Below, piece by piece: positions 11,021 through 22,450 of a stretch of DNA of 64,000 nucleotides. The notes under the pieces are model-generated. The model had not been told where the DNA came from. It worked only from the letters and a program-made list of their open reading frames with translations, and made no database searches. The stretch spans positions 130,382,501-130,446,500 of the forward strand of contig NC_083685.1 in assembly GCF_033118175.1 (NCBI RefSeq). The letters are read 5' to 3'. The first letter of the stretch is position 1; every line of letters begins with the position of its first letter. Made by a program: the position numbers and the translations under genes. This DNA is from Dama dama (Eukaryota; Chordata; Mammalia; Artiodactyla; Cervidae).

Positions 11021-11900
11021 AGCAGATAACCAAGGCTCCCCCGGTGCCTCAGTGGTAAAGAATCTGCCTGCTCAGCAGGAGACACAGATTCGATCCCTGG
11101 GTTTCAGCAAGATTCCAAGGGAATGGCAACCTACTCCAGTATTCCTGCCTGGAGAATCTCATGGACAGTGGAGCCCGGTGGGCTAGTACATGGGACTGCA
11201 AAGAGTGACCTGGAGTCGGTCATGACTTAGGGACTCAGTTCAGTTCAGTTGCTCAGTCATGCCCGGCTCTTTGCGATGCCATGGACTGCAGGACACCAGG
11301 CTTCCCTGTTCATCACCAACTCCCGAAGTTTACTCAAACTCAAGTCCATCGAGTCGGTGATGCCATCCACCCGTCTCATCCTCTGTCATCCCCTTCTCCT
11401 CCTGCCTTCAATCTTTCCCAACATCAGGGTCTTTTCAAATGAGTCAGTTCTTCACATCAGGTGGCCAAAGTATTGGAGTTTCAGCTTCAACATCTCTCCT
11501 TCCAATGAACACCCAGGACTGATCTCCTTTAGGATGGACTGGTTGGATCTCCTTGCAGTCCAAGGGACTCTCAAGAGTCTTCTCCAACACCACAGTTCAA
11601 AAGCATCAATTCTTTGGTGCTCAGCTTTCTTTATAGTCCAACTCTCACATCCATACGTGACTACTGGAAAAACCATAGCTTTGACTAGATAGACCTTTGT
11701 CAGCAAAGTAATGTCACTGCTTTTTAATATGCTGCCTCAGTTGATCGTAACTTTTCTTCCAAGAAGCAAGTGTCTTTTAATTTCATGGCTGCAGTCACCA
11801 TCTGCTGTGATTTTGGAGCCCCCCAAAATAAAGTCTCTTACTGTCTCCATTGTTTCCCCATCTAGACTTCGGGACTAAACAACAATAAAGCAGATAACCA
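11021..11900 (+). mobile_element. Bov-tA SINE interrupted by BovB, both with TSDs
   Basis: The SINE occupies 11033-11235 and resumes at 11877 with its aaacaacaataa tail. The outer TSD agcagataacca is found exactly at 11021-11032 and 11889-11900. The interruption is a BovB copy in the opposite orientation. Both insertion events can be read from the sequence, which gives their order. Confidence 0.93.
11236..11864 (-). mobile_element. BovB LINE 3' fragment nested in Bov-tA
   Basis: It starts at the (CAGTT)n complement of the BovB tail. On the minus strand it encodes the reverse-transcriptase C-terminus (KVYLVKAMVFPVVTYGCESW, then IDAFELWCWRRLLRVPWTAR). The flanking 12-bp TSD is gacttagggact (11224-11235) versus gacttcgggact (11865-11876). 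It is 5'-truncated and carries frameshifts. Confidence 0.93.
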
Positions 11901-12574
11901 CTTGAGCAGTCCCATTAACCCACCTAAACACAGGAACCCTCGGCTAATAGAAGAGGAGGGGGCCATGCTGGTTGGAGGTTGGTCAACCATCGGGTCGTGT
12001 TTCTGCCTGCAGCAGGAGAGAAGCCACCTGCTCACTGTTCTGGTTTTCTTTCTTTTCCAATCTTCGGGCTGTCTTTTGAGGAAGCCACTGGAGCCCGAGG
12101 GCCCAGCAGGCTGGCCTGCCTGATCCTGCATGCAGGGCGTGACTCACTCTGACCCAGGACGTCAGCAGCCCGCAGTTCTAGCCGAACAGACTCTGTCTGT
12201 GCCTGGCGGGCAAAGCCCTCAGTTAATCCTGCTGGTGGTCAAGACCATACCCTGTCATTAGCCCATGTACTTGACCACAGAGCTCAAAACATTTTAACAG
12301 CATGGGCTTGTTTAATCCTTGTAATCTTTGGTAAGTCTGCGGTGATCTTACTTTTCAAATTTCTGCTTTGTGTACTGGGAAACAATCAGTTGGGTGGAGA
12401 GACCCTGCAGAGGTCATCCAAGGATTCAGAATTAGAGTTCTGGACCCTTGACCTTCAATCAGGGGTGCTGACTTTTCTAAATCTCTGCCACAAATCCCTC
12501 CTTATCCCCCCAACCCTCAGCTCCCAATCATCCTTTCCTTGTGGATATAGTGTTCGTTTTGTTCTCTGTTGTGG
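11901..12574. other. Unique sequence, nothing recognised
   Basis: No repeat family or supported exon between the nested insertion and the next BovB copy. Confidence 0.4.
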
Positions 12575-13162
12575 CTCTTGTTGGTCAGCCCTGTTGCATC
12601 TGACTCTCTGCAACCCCATGGACTGCAGCACACCAGGCTCCTCCGTCCTCCTCTGTCTCCCAGAATTTGCTCAAATTCATGTCCATTGAGTTGGTGATGC
12701 CATCCAACCATCTCATCTTCTGCCCTTCTTTCTACTTTGCCTTCAGTCTTTTCCAGCATCAGGGTCTTTTCTAGCTCTTCGCATCAGGAGGCCAAAGTAT
12801 CGGAGTTTTAGCTTCAACAACAGTCCTTCCAATGAACATTCAAGGTTGATTTCCTTTAGGATGGACTGGTTGGATCTCTTCACCATCCAAGGGACTCTCA
12901 AGAGTCTTCTCCAGCTCCACAGTTCAAAGGCATCAATTCTTTGGCTCTCAGCTTTCTTTATGATCCAACTCTCATGTCTGTACATGACTACTGGAAAAAC
13001 CGCAGCTTTGACTATACAGACTTTTGTTGGCAAAGTGATGTCTCTGCTTTTAATATGCTATTCAGGTTTGTCGTAGCTTTTCTGCCAAGGAGCAAGCATC
13101 TTTTAATTTCAAGGCTGCAGTCACCATGCACAGTTATTTTGGAGGCCAGAAAAATAAAATCT
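12575..13162 (-). mobile_element. BovB LINE 3' fragment
   Basis: The minus strand encodes a degraded RT C-terminus (AAVFPVVMYRHESWIIKKAE, IDAFELWSWRRLLRVPW), broken by a frameshift before the end. The A-rich end of 'agaaaaataaaat' near 13145 marks its 5' truncation side. Confidence 0.88.
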
Positions 13163-13763
13163 GTGGTTCTTTTTTTTAAAGAGTATACACATTCACACAA
13201 GTACACAAATCCATATCTGTTTCTGCAGAGCTAAGCCACATGCCAAAGATGCTCTGTTCCCGGTACAGCCCAAAAGTTACCACAACCATCACATACCTTT
13301 ACATTGGAACCTGACTTCTGAAATATACACAGGGTCTCCCTTGTTGATATACACAATTCAGGATGACCAATGAGAAATCCTGTAAAAACACAATGGTTTT
13401 ACTTATTTAACCACAAAGTTTCCAAGCTTCCTTAAATACAGGTGACTTTCTCCCACAGTACCTGTCTGTTGACAACACCGTGATCAGGTTCCTTGGAATC
13501 CCCCTTTGGAAATGATGCATAAAATCGTTATCTCTTTGGAGCCTAGGGTTGGGTGTGCAGGTGATGACCTCCACTCCTAGTCCACCTTGCTACACTGGGG
13601 AATTCCAAAGTTCACCCAATTAGTCTTCTTAGAGACAGTGGGATTTCTGTGGTCTCCCATGGCACGCTGACGGTTAATGGAAGCCAGGCCCCATGGCAGT
13701 TTCCCCAGCCTAAGATCATGGCGCAGAGCGCAGCTTAAATGCCGTTCTCTCCTCCTTCAGAAT
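13163..13763. other. Unique sequence, nothing recognised
   Basis: No repeat or exon supported. Confidence 0.4.
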
Positions 13764-14048
13764 CAGCCCTGGGTGTTCACGGGAAGGACTGAGGCTGAAG
13801 CTGAAGTTTTAGTACTTTGGCCACCTGATGCGAAGAGCCAACTCATCGGAAAAGACCCTGATGCTGGGAGAGATTGAGGGCAGGAGGAGAAGGGGGCAGC
13901 AGAGGATGAGATGGTTGGACGGCATCACCGACTCAACGGCATGAGTTTGAGCAAACTCAGGGAGATGGTGAAGGACAGGGAAGCCTGGCATGCCGCGGTC
14001 CATGGGGTCACAAAGAGTTGGACACTTCTGAGTGACTGAACAACAGCA
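13764..14048 (+). mobile_element. BovB LINE 3' end
   Basis: The plus strand has 'ccctgggtgttcacgggaagg', 'tactttggccacctgatgcg', the arginine-rich GRRRRGQQRMRW coding segment and the 'gacaggg aagcctggcatgc' region, ending in aacaacagcaag. It is in inverted orientation to the BovB at 12575-13162. Confidence 0.88.
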
Positions 14049-15276
14049 AGCCTCCTTCCAATGGGCCCATCCCACCCACCCTACCAGATCACCGGATATC
14101 TCCGCCCCAGGCCCCTGAACCCCACCAGCTGTCCCACAGTTGGCGTCAGTGAGGACTTCCTATTCCCAGCCCTTTGGAGGTGAACCCATCAGTCCCTTGA
14201 AGGTTTGATCACCAGGATACTACTACAAACACCTCGGTTCTTCAGCTCTCTCCAAACCGAAGTAATAACCCCGAGGCAGTACTTCTCTTTTTTCTACAAT
14301 GAGAAAAATCTCAACTTGCTCCAGGAACATATGTTTCATCCCTTTTATTTGTTCAGAAGAGCAGGTGGTTTTGCCCCAAAGCTGAAGTTCCTCCACCACC
14401 CCTGGTAGCCTTTCATAGCCAGAGGAGCTAAGAAAAAAACGTGGACTTAGCTTGAAGCCTTTGGGGAACAGCAACCTTACAGCAATGACCCTACGTGCTA
14501 CCTTCTGTTACTGAACATAACTGCGTGGGTCAGTCTTCCAGCACCGTGGAAGTGTCCTGGGTCATCTCAGAAAAACGGATTGACTTAGAAGGAAGTAAAC
14601 TGCTGAGCTAGAGTGATGGTCCCACCATGCCGGGCGCTTCTCTCTGGCCCCTTCCTGAGCCTTGGGGCCAGCAGCGAGACATCTTCACGTTGTGACCCCT
14701 GCAGACATTGGTCTGAGGATACCATCTTAGTTCTTCCTTAAACAATTACAAGCGCCAAGCCTAGAAGGGCAAGGGGACCTGAGAGAATCAGCCCCTTTTC
14801 TGTGGATCAGATATCTTCTTTAAAGAACCAACCAATCCCCCAAACTCACAATCACACACACACACACACAGCCATATTGCTTACAGGACTAGTAACTTCT
14901 CCATCTAGAGACATTCAGGATAACTGCCTGAACGTGACGGCCTACATTAAGCAGATCAATTCGCTCAGTATTGCATTGGTGGCTGGCAGGGCTGTTCCCC
15001 TATGTATTTAGGTCAAGCCTTGCAAAGGGTGCATTCTTATTTTTACAACTATTTTTAAGCTGTGGTTATGTATCATCATCCAAACGTACGAGGCACTGAC
15101 CAGATTCTTTACTGTCTGAGCCACCTGCCCACCTATAGAGAAGGGAAGGGTTTTTAACTGAAATGAATTTGATTTCAGTCTTGAAACAGGTTAGTGATTT
15201 TTTGTTTGTTTGCTTGCAAGAATGTAAGGTGGCCACATCTCCTATGCTGTAAGTCTACCTTAGAAACCATCACGTA
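14049..15276. other. Mostly unique sequence with a short AC repeat
   Basis: About 1.2 kb with no recognised mobile element apart from a possible 30-bp Bov-tA scrap near 15103-15130. A (CA)9-10 microsatellite lies at about 14851-14870. Confidence 0.4.
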
Positions 15277-15527
15277 GGACTTCCCTGGTGGCGCAGTGGA
15301 TAAGAATCTATCTGCCAATGCAGTGGACACAGGTTCGATCCCTGGTCCGGGAAGACTCCACACGTCTCAGAGTAACTAAGCCCGTGCGCCCCAAGTCCTG
15401 AGCCTGTGCTCCAGAGCCTGGGAATCACGACAGGGAGGCCACTGAGTGAGAGGGCCCTGCACCGCGGGAAGAGTAGCCCCGGCTCGTCGCAACCAAAGTT
15501 ATTTACATAAACAAATAAATAAAAACT
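15277..15527 (+). mobile_element. CHR-2-type SINE
   Basis: The head ggacttccctggtggcgcag is followed by the CHR-2 body and an (AAAT)n-like tail at 15508-15525. Confidence 0.88.
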
Positions 15528-15769
15528 CACAGTTCAGTCAGCTCAGCTGGCAGACATTTATTGGTTATCAACCGTGGACCAACGACCAGGTGCAGAAATA
15601 CTAAGTTCTAATAAGACGTGGATGCTCTCCTTTGGGAACTTAGACTCAAGGACACCCATCAAAGACGCCAGTGCTGCTGAGGGAGAAATAGACATTGTTC
15701 AATGTTCTTTGAGTCCTGTTAGAAGTCAAAGTTCTTAGCTTCATGGTTCAAGATTATAGCTTCTATGAT

Positions 15770-15960
15770 CAGAGGGTCTTAACCAAGACCCAGTTCTACT
15801 CTCTACTAGCTGTGTCAATAAGAACAAACTAATCTCTTTCGGTTTTGGTCTCCTGACCCACAAGGTGGCCGTCATCCTGGCCCCATCTAACTTGCTGCAG
15901 GATTGAGTGAGACGGTGCACTCAACACTCCGCGGAGCACCCAGCAGAGAGCTAGCTCTGC
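15770..15960 (+). mobile_element. MIR SINE
   Basis: 'tctactagctgtgtcaataag', 'ctaatctctttcggttttgg' and 'gattgagtgagacgg' follow the MIR order in plus orientation, with heavy divergence. Confidence 0.6.
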
Positions 15961-15969
15961 ACAGAAAGC

Positions 15970-16027
15970 GGCGCTGGCCTCCGTCTCCCCCGCCTCCCGG
16001 CGCTGGCCTCCGTCTCCCCCGCCTCCC
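15970..16027. repeat. Exact 29-bp tandem duplication
   Basis: Two perfect head-to-tail copies of a 29-base GC-rich unit starting ggcgctggcctccgtctccc (15970-15998 and 15999-16027). It lies just after the MIR. Perfect identity implies a recent duplication or slippage event. Confidence 0.95.
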
Positions 16028-16200
16028 ACCCCAGGAGGTGAAACCGCACAGCTACTTCCCCAGCTGCTGCTCCGTGTCCAGTCTGCAGCACGAAGCCATT
16101 TCCTGATGCAAGACCTACAAGAGAACCGGGTCCCTTCCTGCTCTGCCGGCCTCCGCGGTCAGCATGACATTGACCCAAAGACAAAAACCACAAAAGGACT

Positions 16201-16434
16201 AGGGGCTTCCCAGGTGGCACTAATGGTGAGCACCTGCCTGTGGAGACAGGAGACTTAGGAGACTTGAGTTCGATCCCTGGGTCGAGAGGATCCCCTGGGG
16301 GAGGGCACGGCAACCCACTCCAGTGTTCTTGCCTGGAGAATCCCTGGACAGAGGTGCCTGGCGGGCTACAGCCCATGGATTTGCCAAGAGTTGGACATGA
16401 CTGAAGTGTCTTAGCACGCGTAGCACACACACAG
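16201..16434 (+). mobile_element. Bov-tA SINE with short TSD
   Basis: The head ggggcttcccaggtggcac starts a full-length body with a (CA)n-type end. The 7-bp aaggact sits at 16194-16200 and again at 16435-16441. Confidence 0.9.
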
Positions 16435-16441
16435 AAGGACT

Positions 16442-17185
16442 GATACAAGGGTGAGATCGAGGTCTGACCCACCCCAGGTGCCTTTAAAAGGCCGGTGTCC
16501 ATTGACACATCTTTGTATCTTGCACTTTCCTGTCCACGGGGAGAGCTGAGCCTCTCCGGGAGGGGCTGAGGGCTCTGGACAGCATGGCGTCCCTCCATCA
16601 TCAGTCACCCAGCAGCCCTTCTCCAAGGACATTGCACAGACATCCTGGGAGCCACCATCTCTGAAGTTCAAGAGCAGATTCTCAGTTATTCCAGGGATGC
16701 AGTGAGCGAGCTTTGCTTTCACTGGCTCTGGATGGTCATGCAGTATGCCTGGTGTTCCCACAGTGAGGAAAGAGCAAACTGCTTTCTTTCAGGCAAAAGC
16801 AGAGAAGACTCTGTGACTCCTTCCTTTAGGGTGTGGTGCCCAGCACATCACCTGGAGAAGCATAGCTACTTCTGCCAACAGCAGCAAACCCTGCACAGAT
16901 CTCATGCCAGGATTCCCAAGTTCATTGTTCACCTTCCTGATTCACCCTCAAGACACCAGCGCTGTCAGACGGTTAATTAGAACATGCTCCAGTGCAGAAG
17001 CGATCCTGGTTCAGTGTCTTAACCATGCTCTGTACTCAAATGCCCTTAAAGTAAAGCAAAAAAAGATTCGAAAATAAAATCAAGCCAATAGGACGTTTCC
17101 AAGATGCTGAAGGGTCCAGGATCAGAGAGTCACAACTAATTGGTAAAGTTTTCTTAAAAGGAAGCCTCCATAATCGTTCATCATT
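16442..17185. other. Unique sequence, nothing recognised
   Basis: Open frames on both strands (16411-16761 minus, 16702-16980 plus) show no domain or splice context. Confidence 0.4.
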
Positions 17186-17355
17186 GAACAAGGCTTTGCT
17201 GTGTTCTAGGCACTATACTCAGCACCTTATATAGATTTTTCTCAGCACATCCTCTCGAAAACTCTTTGAGAAGGTGCAGTTATCTCCCCCACTTAAACCT
17301 GAGACAACTAACGCTTTAGTGAGGCTTAGCAATTTACACAAGGGCATGCAGTAAG
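17186..17355 (-). mobile_element. MIR SINE
   Basis: 'gtgttctaggcactatactc', 'cttatctccc' and 'gcaatttacacaagggcatgc' give the complement of the MIR core and tail. Confidence 0.65.
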
Positions 17356-17950
17356 TTTTTGGACCCTCCTCATTTCTAGAGAAAGAAAAAACATAATCTC
17401 AACATTTCTTGGATTGCCTCGGCAGTAGAAGGGCTGGTTGAATGAATCTGATCTCAACGCCTTTAGGTGTTTCTGGTTGAACCATCTTCTTTGAAACCAA
17501 CTGTTCCTGAAGGCTGGATTGACGTAATCAACCAATTCTGAACATCAACACACAGTCTACGTGGTTTCATAGTGGTTCCTCTTCCCACCTCCCAGGCTGG
17601 CGCGATCGTCTACTAGGAGAGAGGAAGACCAGGAGGTCTGAAGAGCAGAACAGAAAAGCTCGGCCATGTTCCCTTCCTCCTAAATGGACTTAAGAAACCA
17701 TCACGGTGTGATCTCGTTTCCTCGTTTGAAGTGTAGACACAGCTCCTTCTTAGTAACCAGAGCCCTCGAGGTCCCGCTGATTCCAAAACAGAGTCACAGC
17801 ATCATCACAGGTTACGTTCACACAGGCTTCCCATCAAGAAAACCCTCTACACTTGCCTTCCTCCGCTGACTATCACGTGCTGGGCTTCAGAGTTAAGTCT
17901 CCCCAGGAATGTGTACTGCGTGGGCAAATGAAAATGGTGATGGATAACCA
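17356..17950. other. Unique sequence, nothing recognised
   Basis: No repeat or exon supported. Confidence 0.4.
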
Positions 17951-18170
17951 AGTTTCCCAGGTGGTGCAGCGGTAAAGAACCCGTCTGCAATGCAGGAGAC
18001 AGAAGAGACATGGGTTCGATCCCTGTGTGGGGAAGATCCCGTGGAGGAGGAAACGGCAACCCACTCGTGTTCTTGCCTGGAAAGCCCATGGACAGAGGAA
18101 CTTAAGGAGCTACAGTTCATAGGGTCACAAAAGAGTCAGACAGGACTAAAGCAACTGAACACAACACACT
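17951..18170 (+). mobile_element. Bov-tA SINE
   Basis: It has a head-to-tail body with a 12-base insertion (gacagaagagac region) in the tRNA-like part and an acacaacacac tail. Confidence 0.88.
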
Positions 18171-18504
18171 CTTTCTCTTTCTTGGGTGATGCAGGTTTAG
18201 GGCCTTCTCCGCCACGCAGGCCTGCAGACCTGCTGAAGAAGTCTGAGGTCTCACTGGGTGGCCGCCTCTTCTTCAGGCCTATGTCCTATGTCCATCTGCT
18301 CAACTTCATCCGTGAGCCCAATGCACCAAGACCCCACAGTGTGGGTCCTGTTTGTACAACCACGGGTACCACCAGGCCAGACGCCATGACTGAGACCTCC
18401 TAGGGGTCTAGGGCCACGCTGACGGGCCGCACAGAGGAGATGGCAAAGGGCAGATCTGGCCTCCAGCCAGCTCCTTGATTGTACTGGCCACCGCTCACCT
18501 ACAA
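18171..18504. other. Unassigned low-repeat sequence
   Basis: A short frame (cctatgtcctatgtccatctg region) looks coding-like but has no start, splice site or recognised product. It may be a retrocopy scrap. Confidence 0.3.
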
Positions 18505-18808
18505 GTCCATCCTAAAAGAAATCAACCCGGATTATTCATTGGAAGGGATGATGCTGAAACTGAAGCTCCAGTACTCTGGCCACCCGATGTGAAGAGCCCA
18601 CTCACTGGAACAGACCCTGATGCTGGGAAAGATTGAGGGCAAGAGGAGAAGGGGACGACAGAGGATGAGATGGTAGGATGGCATCATCCCCTCAATGGAC
18701 ATGAGTTTGAGCAAACTCTGGGAGACAGTGAAGGACAGAGGAGCCTGGTGGGCTGCAGTCCATGGGGTTGCAAAGACTCGGACACAACTGAGCCACTGAG
18801 CAACAACC
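18505..18808 (+). mobile_element. BovB LINE 3' end
   Basis: It starts in 'agtccatcctaaaagaaatc' of the RT C-terminal coding region and continues through 'gatgctgggaaagattgagg' to the aacaacaac tail. It has lost part of the arginine-rich segment to substitutions. Confidence 0.88.
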
Positions 18809-19100
18809 TCCCTCTTGAACCTGCCTCCCACCTCCCACCCCATCTCACCCTCTGGGTAACGCAACCTCTAGTACCTGGAAATGAATTCCATGGTCTTGGG
18901 GACTGGGTAGGGAGATTCAATCTCACCCTCCGTGCCCTCACCCCCAACACTTCCAGAAGGGACCCTGATCTTCCAGCTCTTCTCCACCTGCGATCCGTCC
19001 CCACCTTAGGGTGTCTATCCCTGAGGCATCTGTTGCACGTAAGGCATTGACTTCTCTGCTTTGCATCTATAAGCCACCTAGCTTTGCACTTGCCTTGGGA

Positions 19101-19228
19101 GGACTCAGATCAGTTCAGTTCAGTCGCTCAGTCGTGTCCGACTCTTTGAGACCCCATGAATCGCAGCACGCCAGGCCTCCCTGTCCATCACAAACTCCTG
19201 GAGTTTACTCAAAATGGACTCAGATCAG
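19101..19228 (-). mobile_element. 102-bp BovB tail insertion with perfect 13-bp TSD
   Basis: The insert (19114-19215) is only the last roughly 100 bases of BovB, opening with its (CAGTT)n tail complement. The TSD ggactcagatcag is identical at 19101-19113 and 19216-19228. It is an extreme 5' truncation. Confidence 0.93.
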
Positions 19229-19538
19229 AGTTACTCAATTCATTTTTCTGTAAGGATTAATGCTTTTGAGGAACTGGGGTTGAAAAAGCTCCCACACAGG
19301 AGACTGGACTCTTTTCTTTCTTAACAAGCATAGCTTGTTTTAAGCAACGCAGACTTTGGAAATTTTTCATTGCAGATCCAGAAAACTAAGACAATTGTGT
19401 TTTTGGTGTTTTCTTTGTAAAACTATTAAAATCTCGGTTAGATATATCCCTAGATTTTGTTTAATGTTTTTGATGTCAGCAAAAAAGCACCGTTTTTTTA
19501 AAGTTTATTATCTAATTGTCTTTTTGTACTACATTGGA
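19229..19538. other. AT-rich unique sequence
   Basis: No element recognised. Confidence 0.35.
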
Positions 19539-19744
19539 GGGCTTCCCGGGTGGCTCAATGGTGAAGAATCCTCCTGCAACGCAGAAGATGCAGGTTCAAT
19601 CCCTGGGTTGGGAAGATCCCCTGGAGGAGGAAATGGCGACCCACTCCAGTATTCTTGCCTGGGAAATCCCAGGGACAGAGGAGCCTGGCAGGCTACAGTC
19701 AGCGGGGTCGCAAAGAGTCTGACAGGACTGAGTGATTAAACAAC
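19539..19744 (+). mobile_element. Bov-tA SINE
   Basis: A well-preserved copy from gggcttcccgggtggctcaa to the gattaaacaacaataac tail. Confidence 0.92.
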
Positions 19745-19759
19745 AATAACATTATGGGA

Positions 19760-20110
19760 ATCCAGCTGATTTTCCAAACTGACCCTGTATCCAACAAACT
19801 TGCTTTTTCTTTTCTTCCTGAAGGATGTTTTCCCTGGATGCAGAATAGTGAATTTACAGCTCTTTTCTTTCAGCACCTGAAAAATATTATGCCATTTCCT
19901 CCTGGCTTCCGTCGTTTCCAGTAAGAAACCATAGTTAAGGTGTTACATCTCTCCTGCTGTTTTCAAGGTGTTTTTTTTTTTTTTTCTCTGTCTTCAGGTT
20001 TCTGGAGTTTGGATGTTCTGGGGCTAGGAGTTCCAGTTCCCTGGGTCTTGGCAAAGATTCCTTTGGTGTGAATTTCTTAGGATGGTGCACTGGATTTGGC
20101 TCACAGAACA
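19760..20110. mobile_element. Probable old L1M-type 3' sequence
   Basis: 'cacctgaaaaatattatgcc', 'atttcctcctggcttccgtc' and the T-run followed by 'ctctgtcttcaggtttctgg' resemble the antisense end region of ancient L1M elements. The match is from memory and diverged. Confidence 0.4.
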
Positions 20111-21702
20111 GAGTTTGGCAATTCCCACCTTGATCAGATGTTCTAATTTTATAAGAAAAACTAGAAATAATGGAGTGCTTTTTAAATTTTAAATCCCCTG
20201 GTTTTTCAAAACTCTCAATAAATTCTAATTTGTTTACGCCAAAGTGCTGGATAAAAAAAAAAAAAAGAAAGAAAACAAAAAGGAAAACAATCTTCTCAGC
20301 GCCAGAGACCTCGGGACCTATTCGTTAACCCTTAAATGTGGTTCTCTTTAAAACAGTAACGTACCTTCTTTGTTTCATTTAATGCTCTTCATTACTTTAA
20401 CTCTGACGCCAAGATGAAGATTCATACTGTGTTTTAACTTATTTTTTGCCTGCCCTGCCTTTCCCATTCTTTACATTCAACCCCGATGAGTCACTTGGTT
20501 TTCCGATGTCTCTTTTCTCAGCTTACAGTTGGGTTCAGCTTTGTGATCCCGTCGTGTTTTAGAAACAATGCTACTTAGCCCACTTACAGTTACTGACACG
20601 CTAGATATGATTAATCTTAATTTGCTTCCTCTGTGATGAGTGTCTGGGCTTCTGAAGGCATAGACGCAGCTACAGAACTGCATTCCAGCAGAGATTTAGA
20701 AAAGCATGTGGTCGCCACGACTACACTGATAGGATTTCATATGTCTAATCCTCTGTGGGATGTCTAACCTCTGATAACTCAGTACTTAAAAGATCATCCT
20801 CACTTATTTACAGGGACAAAGATTCCCCTGAGAGAAAACCTTTGAAGAAAAAGGAATTTCCTCTCCCCTTTCTGCCTCCTTTCGGCAGCATGCAGAGGAA
20901 TGTGAGCCAGCGCGGCGGGTGGGGTTTTCTGTTTCCCGCACACCGCGGGCGCCCCTCACTCCAGAGCCGCCAGCTGTCTGGCAGCTGGCCCTCATTCCAA
21001 GAAGCGGACGTTCAGGCATGTGACACCGGACTCACTCGGCTGCCCCCCGAAGCAACTGGAAAAATCTGCTGGCTCTGGCTCTTTTGCAGTCTTGCAACAA
21101 CTCAAGCTGCCAGAGATCAGAAAGGCATCATGAGCAAATCCCCTCCCTACCGCAGGCCTTCTTCTTCTGCATCCTAAACAGGGATGACAGACAAGGAAGG
21201 GGGTCCTACCTGGGTCCAAGCCCCACACCTGTATCATGGACCCAGCATCCATCCTTCCTCCCCGCGCTTCCCAAGCCCCACGTTCAGACTGAGGGGGGGC
21301 ACGAACAGAGGGCGCGGCGGTCGCCAGGAAACTTTGAGAAGGAAAGAAACAGCAGAGCATCTCTCTGGCGGGCTGGTCACGGGATAATGGACTCTCCAGC
21401 TGAACTTCCAGGCACCTGGGATGGAAAGTGCACGTCTCCTTGCATCGAAACTGAAGCGCTCAGAAGGATCAGATCACGCTGGTCCAGCCAACCTGAGCTG
21501 GCCAGCACCGAGGCTGGGATTTCTCAGCCTTGAGGGCCAGCCATGTCCCAGACAGCACAGCCCAGGGAGGCAGTCAGTCCAGTGACTTGCGTCTCCAGTG
21601 GATTCCTTGTCAGCTTCCATTAGACTTCACAGACAGGAAGCCAGGGATTCAAGTTTAAGTTTGCCTAAAGCCCTCCCCTGGACCTTACGCAGTGGCTTTT
21701 GC
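20111..21702. other. Longest stretch with no recognised repeat
   Basis: About 1.6 kb without a SINE or LINE that I can name, apart from an A-rich tract at 20250-20290. Its second half (20880-21530) is GC-richer with open frames on both strands, but no domain or splice pattern supports a gene. In a window this dense in repeats, such a gap could mark constrained sequence. Confidence 0.4.
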
Positions 21703-21704
21703 TG

Positions 21705-21802
21705 AGCAGAGTAAGAGACTTGAAGTCAGGCTTAGATTTGAATATTGTCTCTGCCACTGAGCATCCATGTGACCTTCAGTTATGCTCCTAAGAATGAGAT
21801 GA
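21705..21802 (+). mobile_element. MIR fragment
   Basis: 'aagagacttgaagtcaggc', 'gtctctgccactgagcatcc' and 'tgtgaccttcagttatgc' match the MIR 5' core. It is cut at its 3' side by the CHR SINE that follows. Confidence 0.65.
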
Positions 21803-21970
21803 GGGACTTCCCTGGTGGTCCAGCGGCTTAGACTACTCTCAATGCAGGGGCCCAGGGTCGATCTCTGGTCTGGAAACTAGACCCCACAGGCCACAAAGAA
21901 GATCCCACATGTGGGAACTAAGGCCTGATGCAGCCAAACAATAAAAAGAAAAGGAGTTAGCCAAAAAAAA
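21803..21970 (+). mobile_element. CHR-type SINE
   Basis: The head gggacttccctggtggtcc, a body with 'ggccacaaagaagatccc', and an A-rich tail to about 21972. Confidence 0.85.
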
Positions 21971-22007
21971 GAAAGCGAATGAAATGAGATGTGCATAGAA
22001 TACCTAC

Positions 22008-22305
22008 TGCGTGTGTGCTAAGGCGCTTCAGTCGTGTCCGACTCTTCATGACCCCATGGATTGTAGCCCGCCAGGCTCCTCTGTCCATGGGGATTCCCCA
22101 GGCAAGAATACTGGAGTGGGTTGCCATGCCCTCCTCCAGGGGATCTTCCCAACCCAGGGATCGAACCCAGGTCTCCTGCATTGGCCAGCGGATTCCTTAC
22201 CACTGAGACACCGGGAAGCCCCTTAGTTCCCCTACTAGGGATCAAACCCCTGCCCCCTGCACTGGAAATGTGGAGTCCTCACCACTGCACCACCAGGAAA
22301 ATCCC
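22008..22305 (-). mobile_element. Bov-tA joined to a CHR-type SINE, both reversed
   Basis: 22010-22221 is a full minus-strand Bov-tA with a TG-rich start. It is directly followed at 22222-22305 by a minus-strand CHR head (ending in the complement of gattttcctggtggtgc). The CHR body beyond the junction is missing, so the Bov-tA replaced or truncated it. Confidence 0.88.
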
Positions 22306-22359
22306 TTATTGTGGATATTTTAATTCAGTTAATGTTTAGTAACAAATCCATGACATAAA

Positions 22360-22450
22360 TACTCTTACTGTCCCCATTTTATAGATGAGGAAACTGAGGC
22401 ACAGTGAACCCAGGTCTATGGCCAATAAGTGACAGAGCCACTTTTTTAAC
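22360..22450 (-). mobile_element. MIR fragment
   Basis: The highly characteristic 'tagatgaggaaactgaggca' is followed by 'gacagagccac', the complement of the MIR core. Confidence 0.8.
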
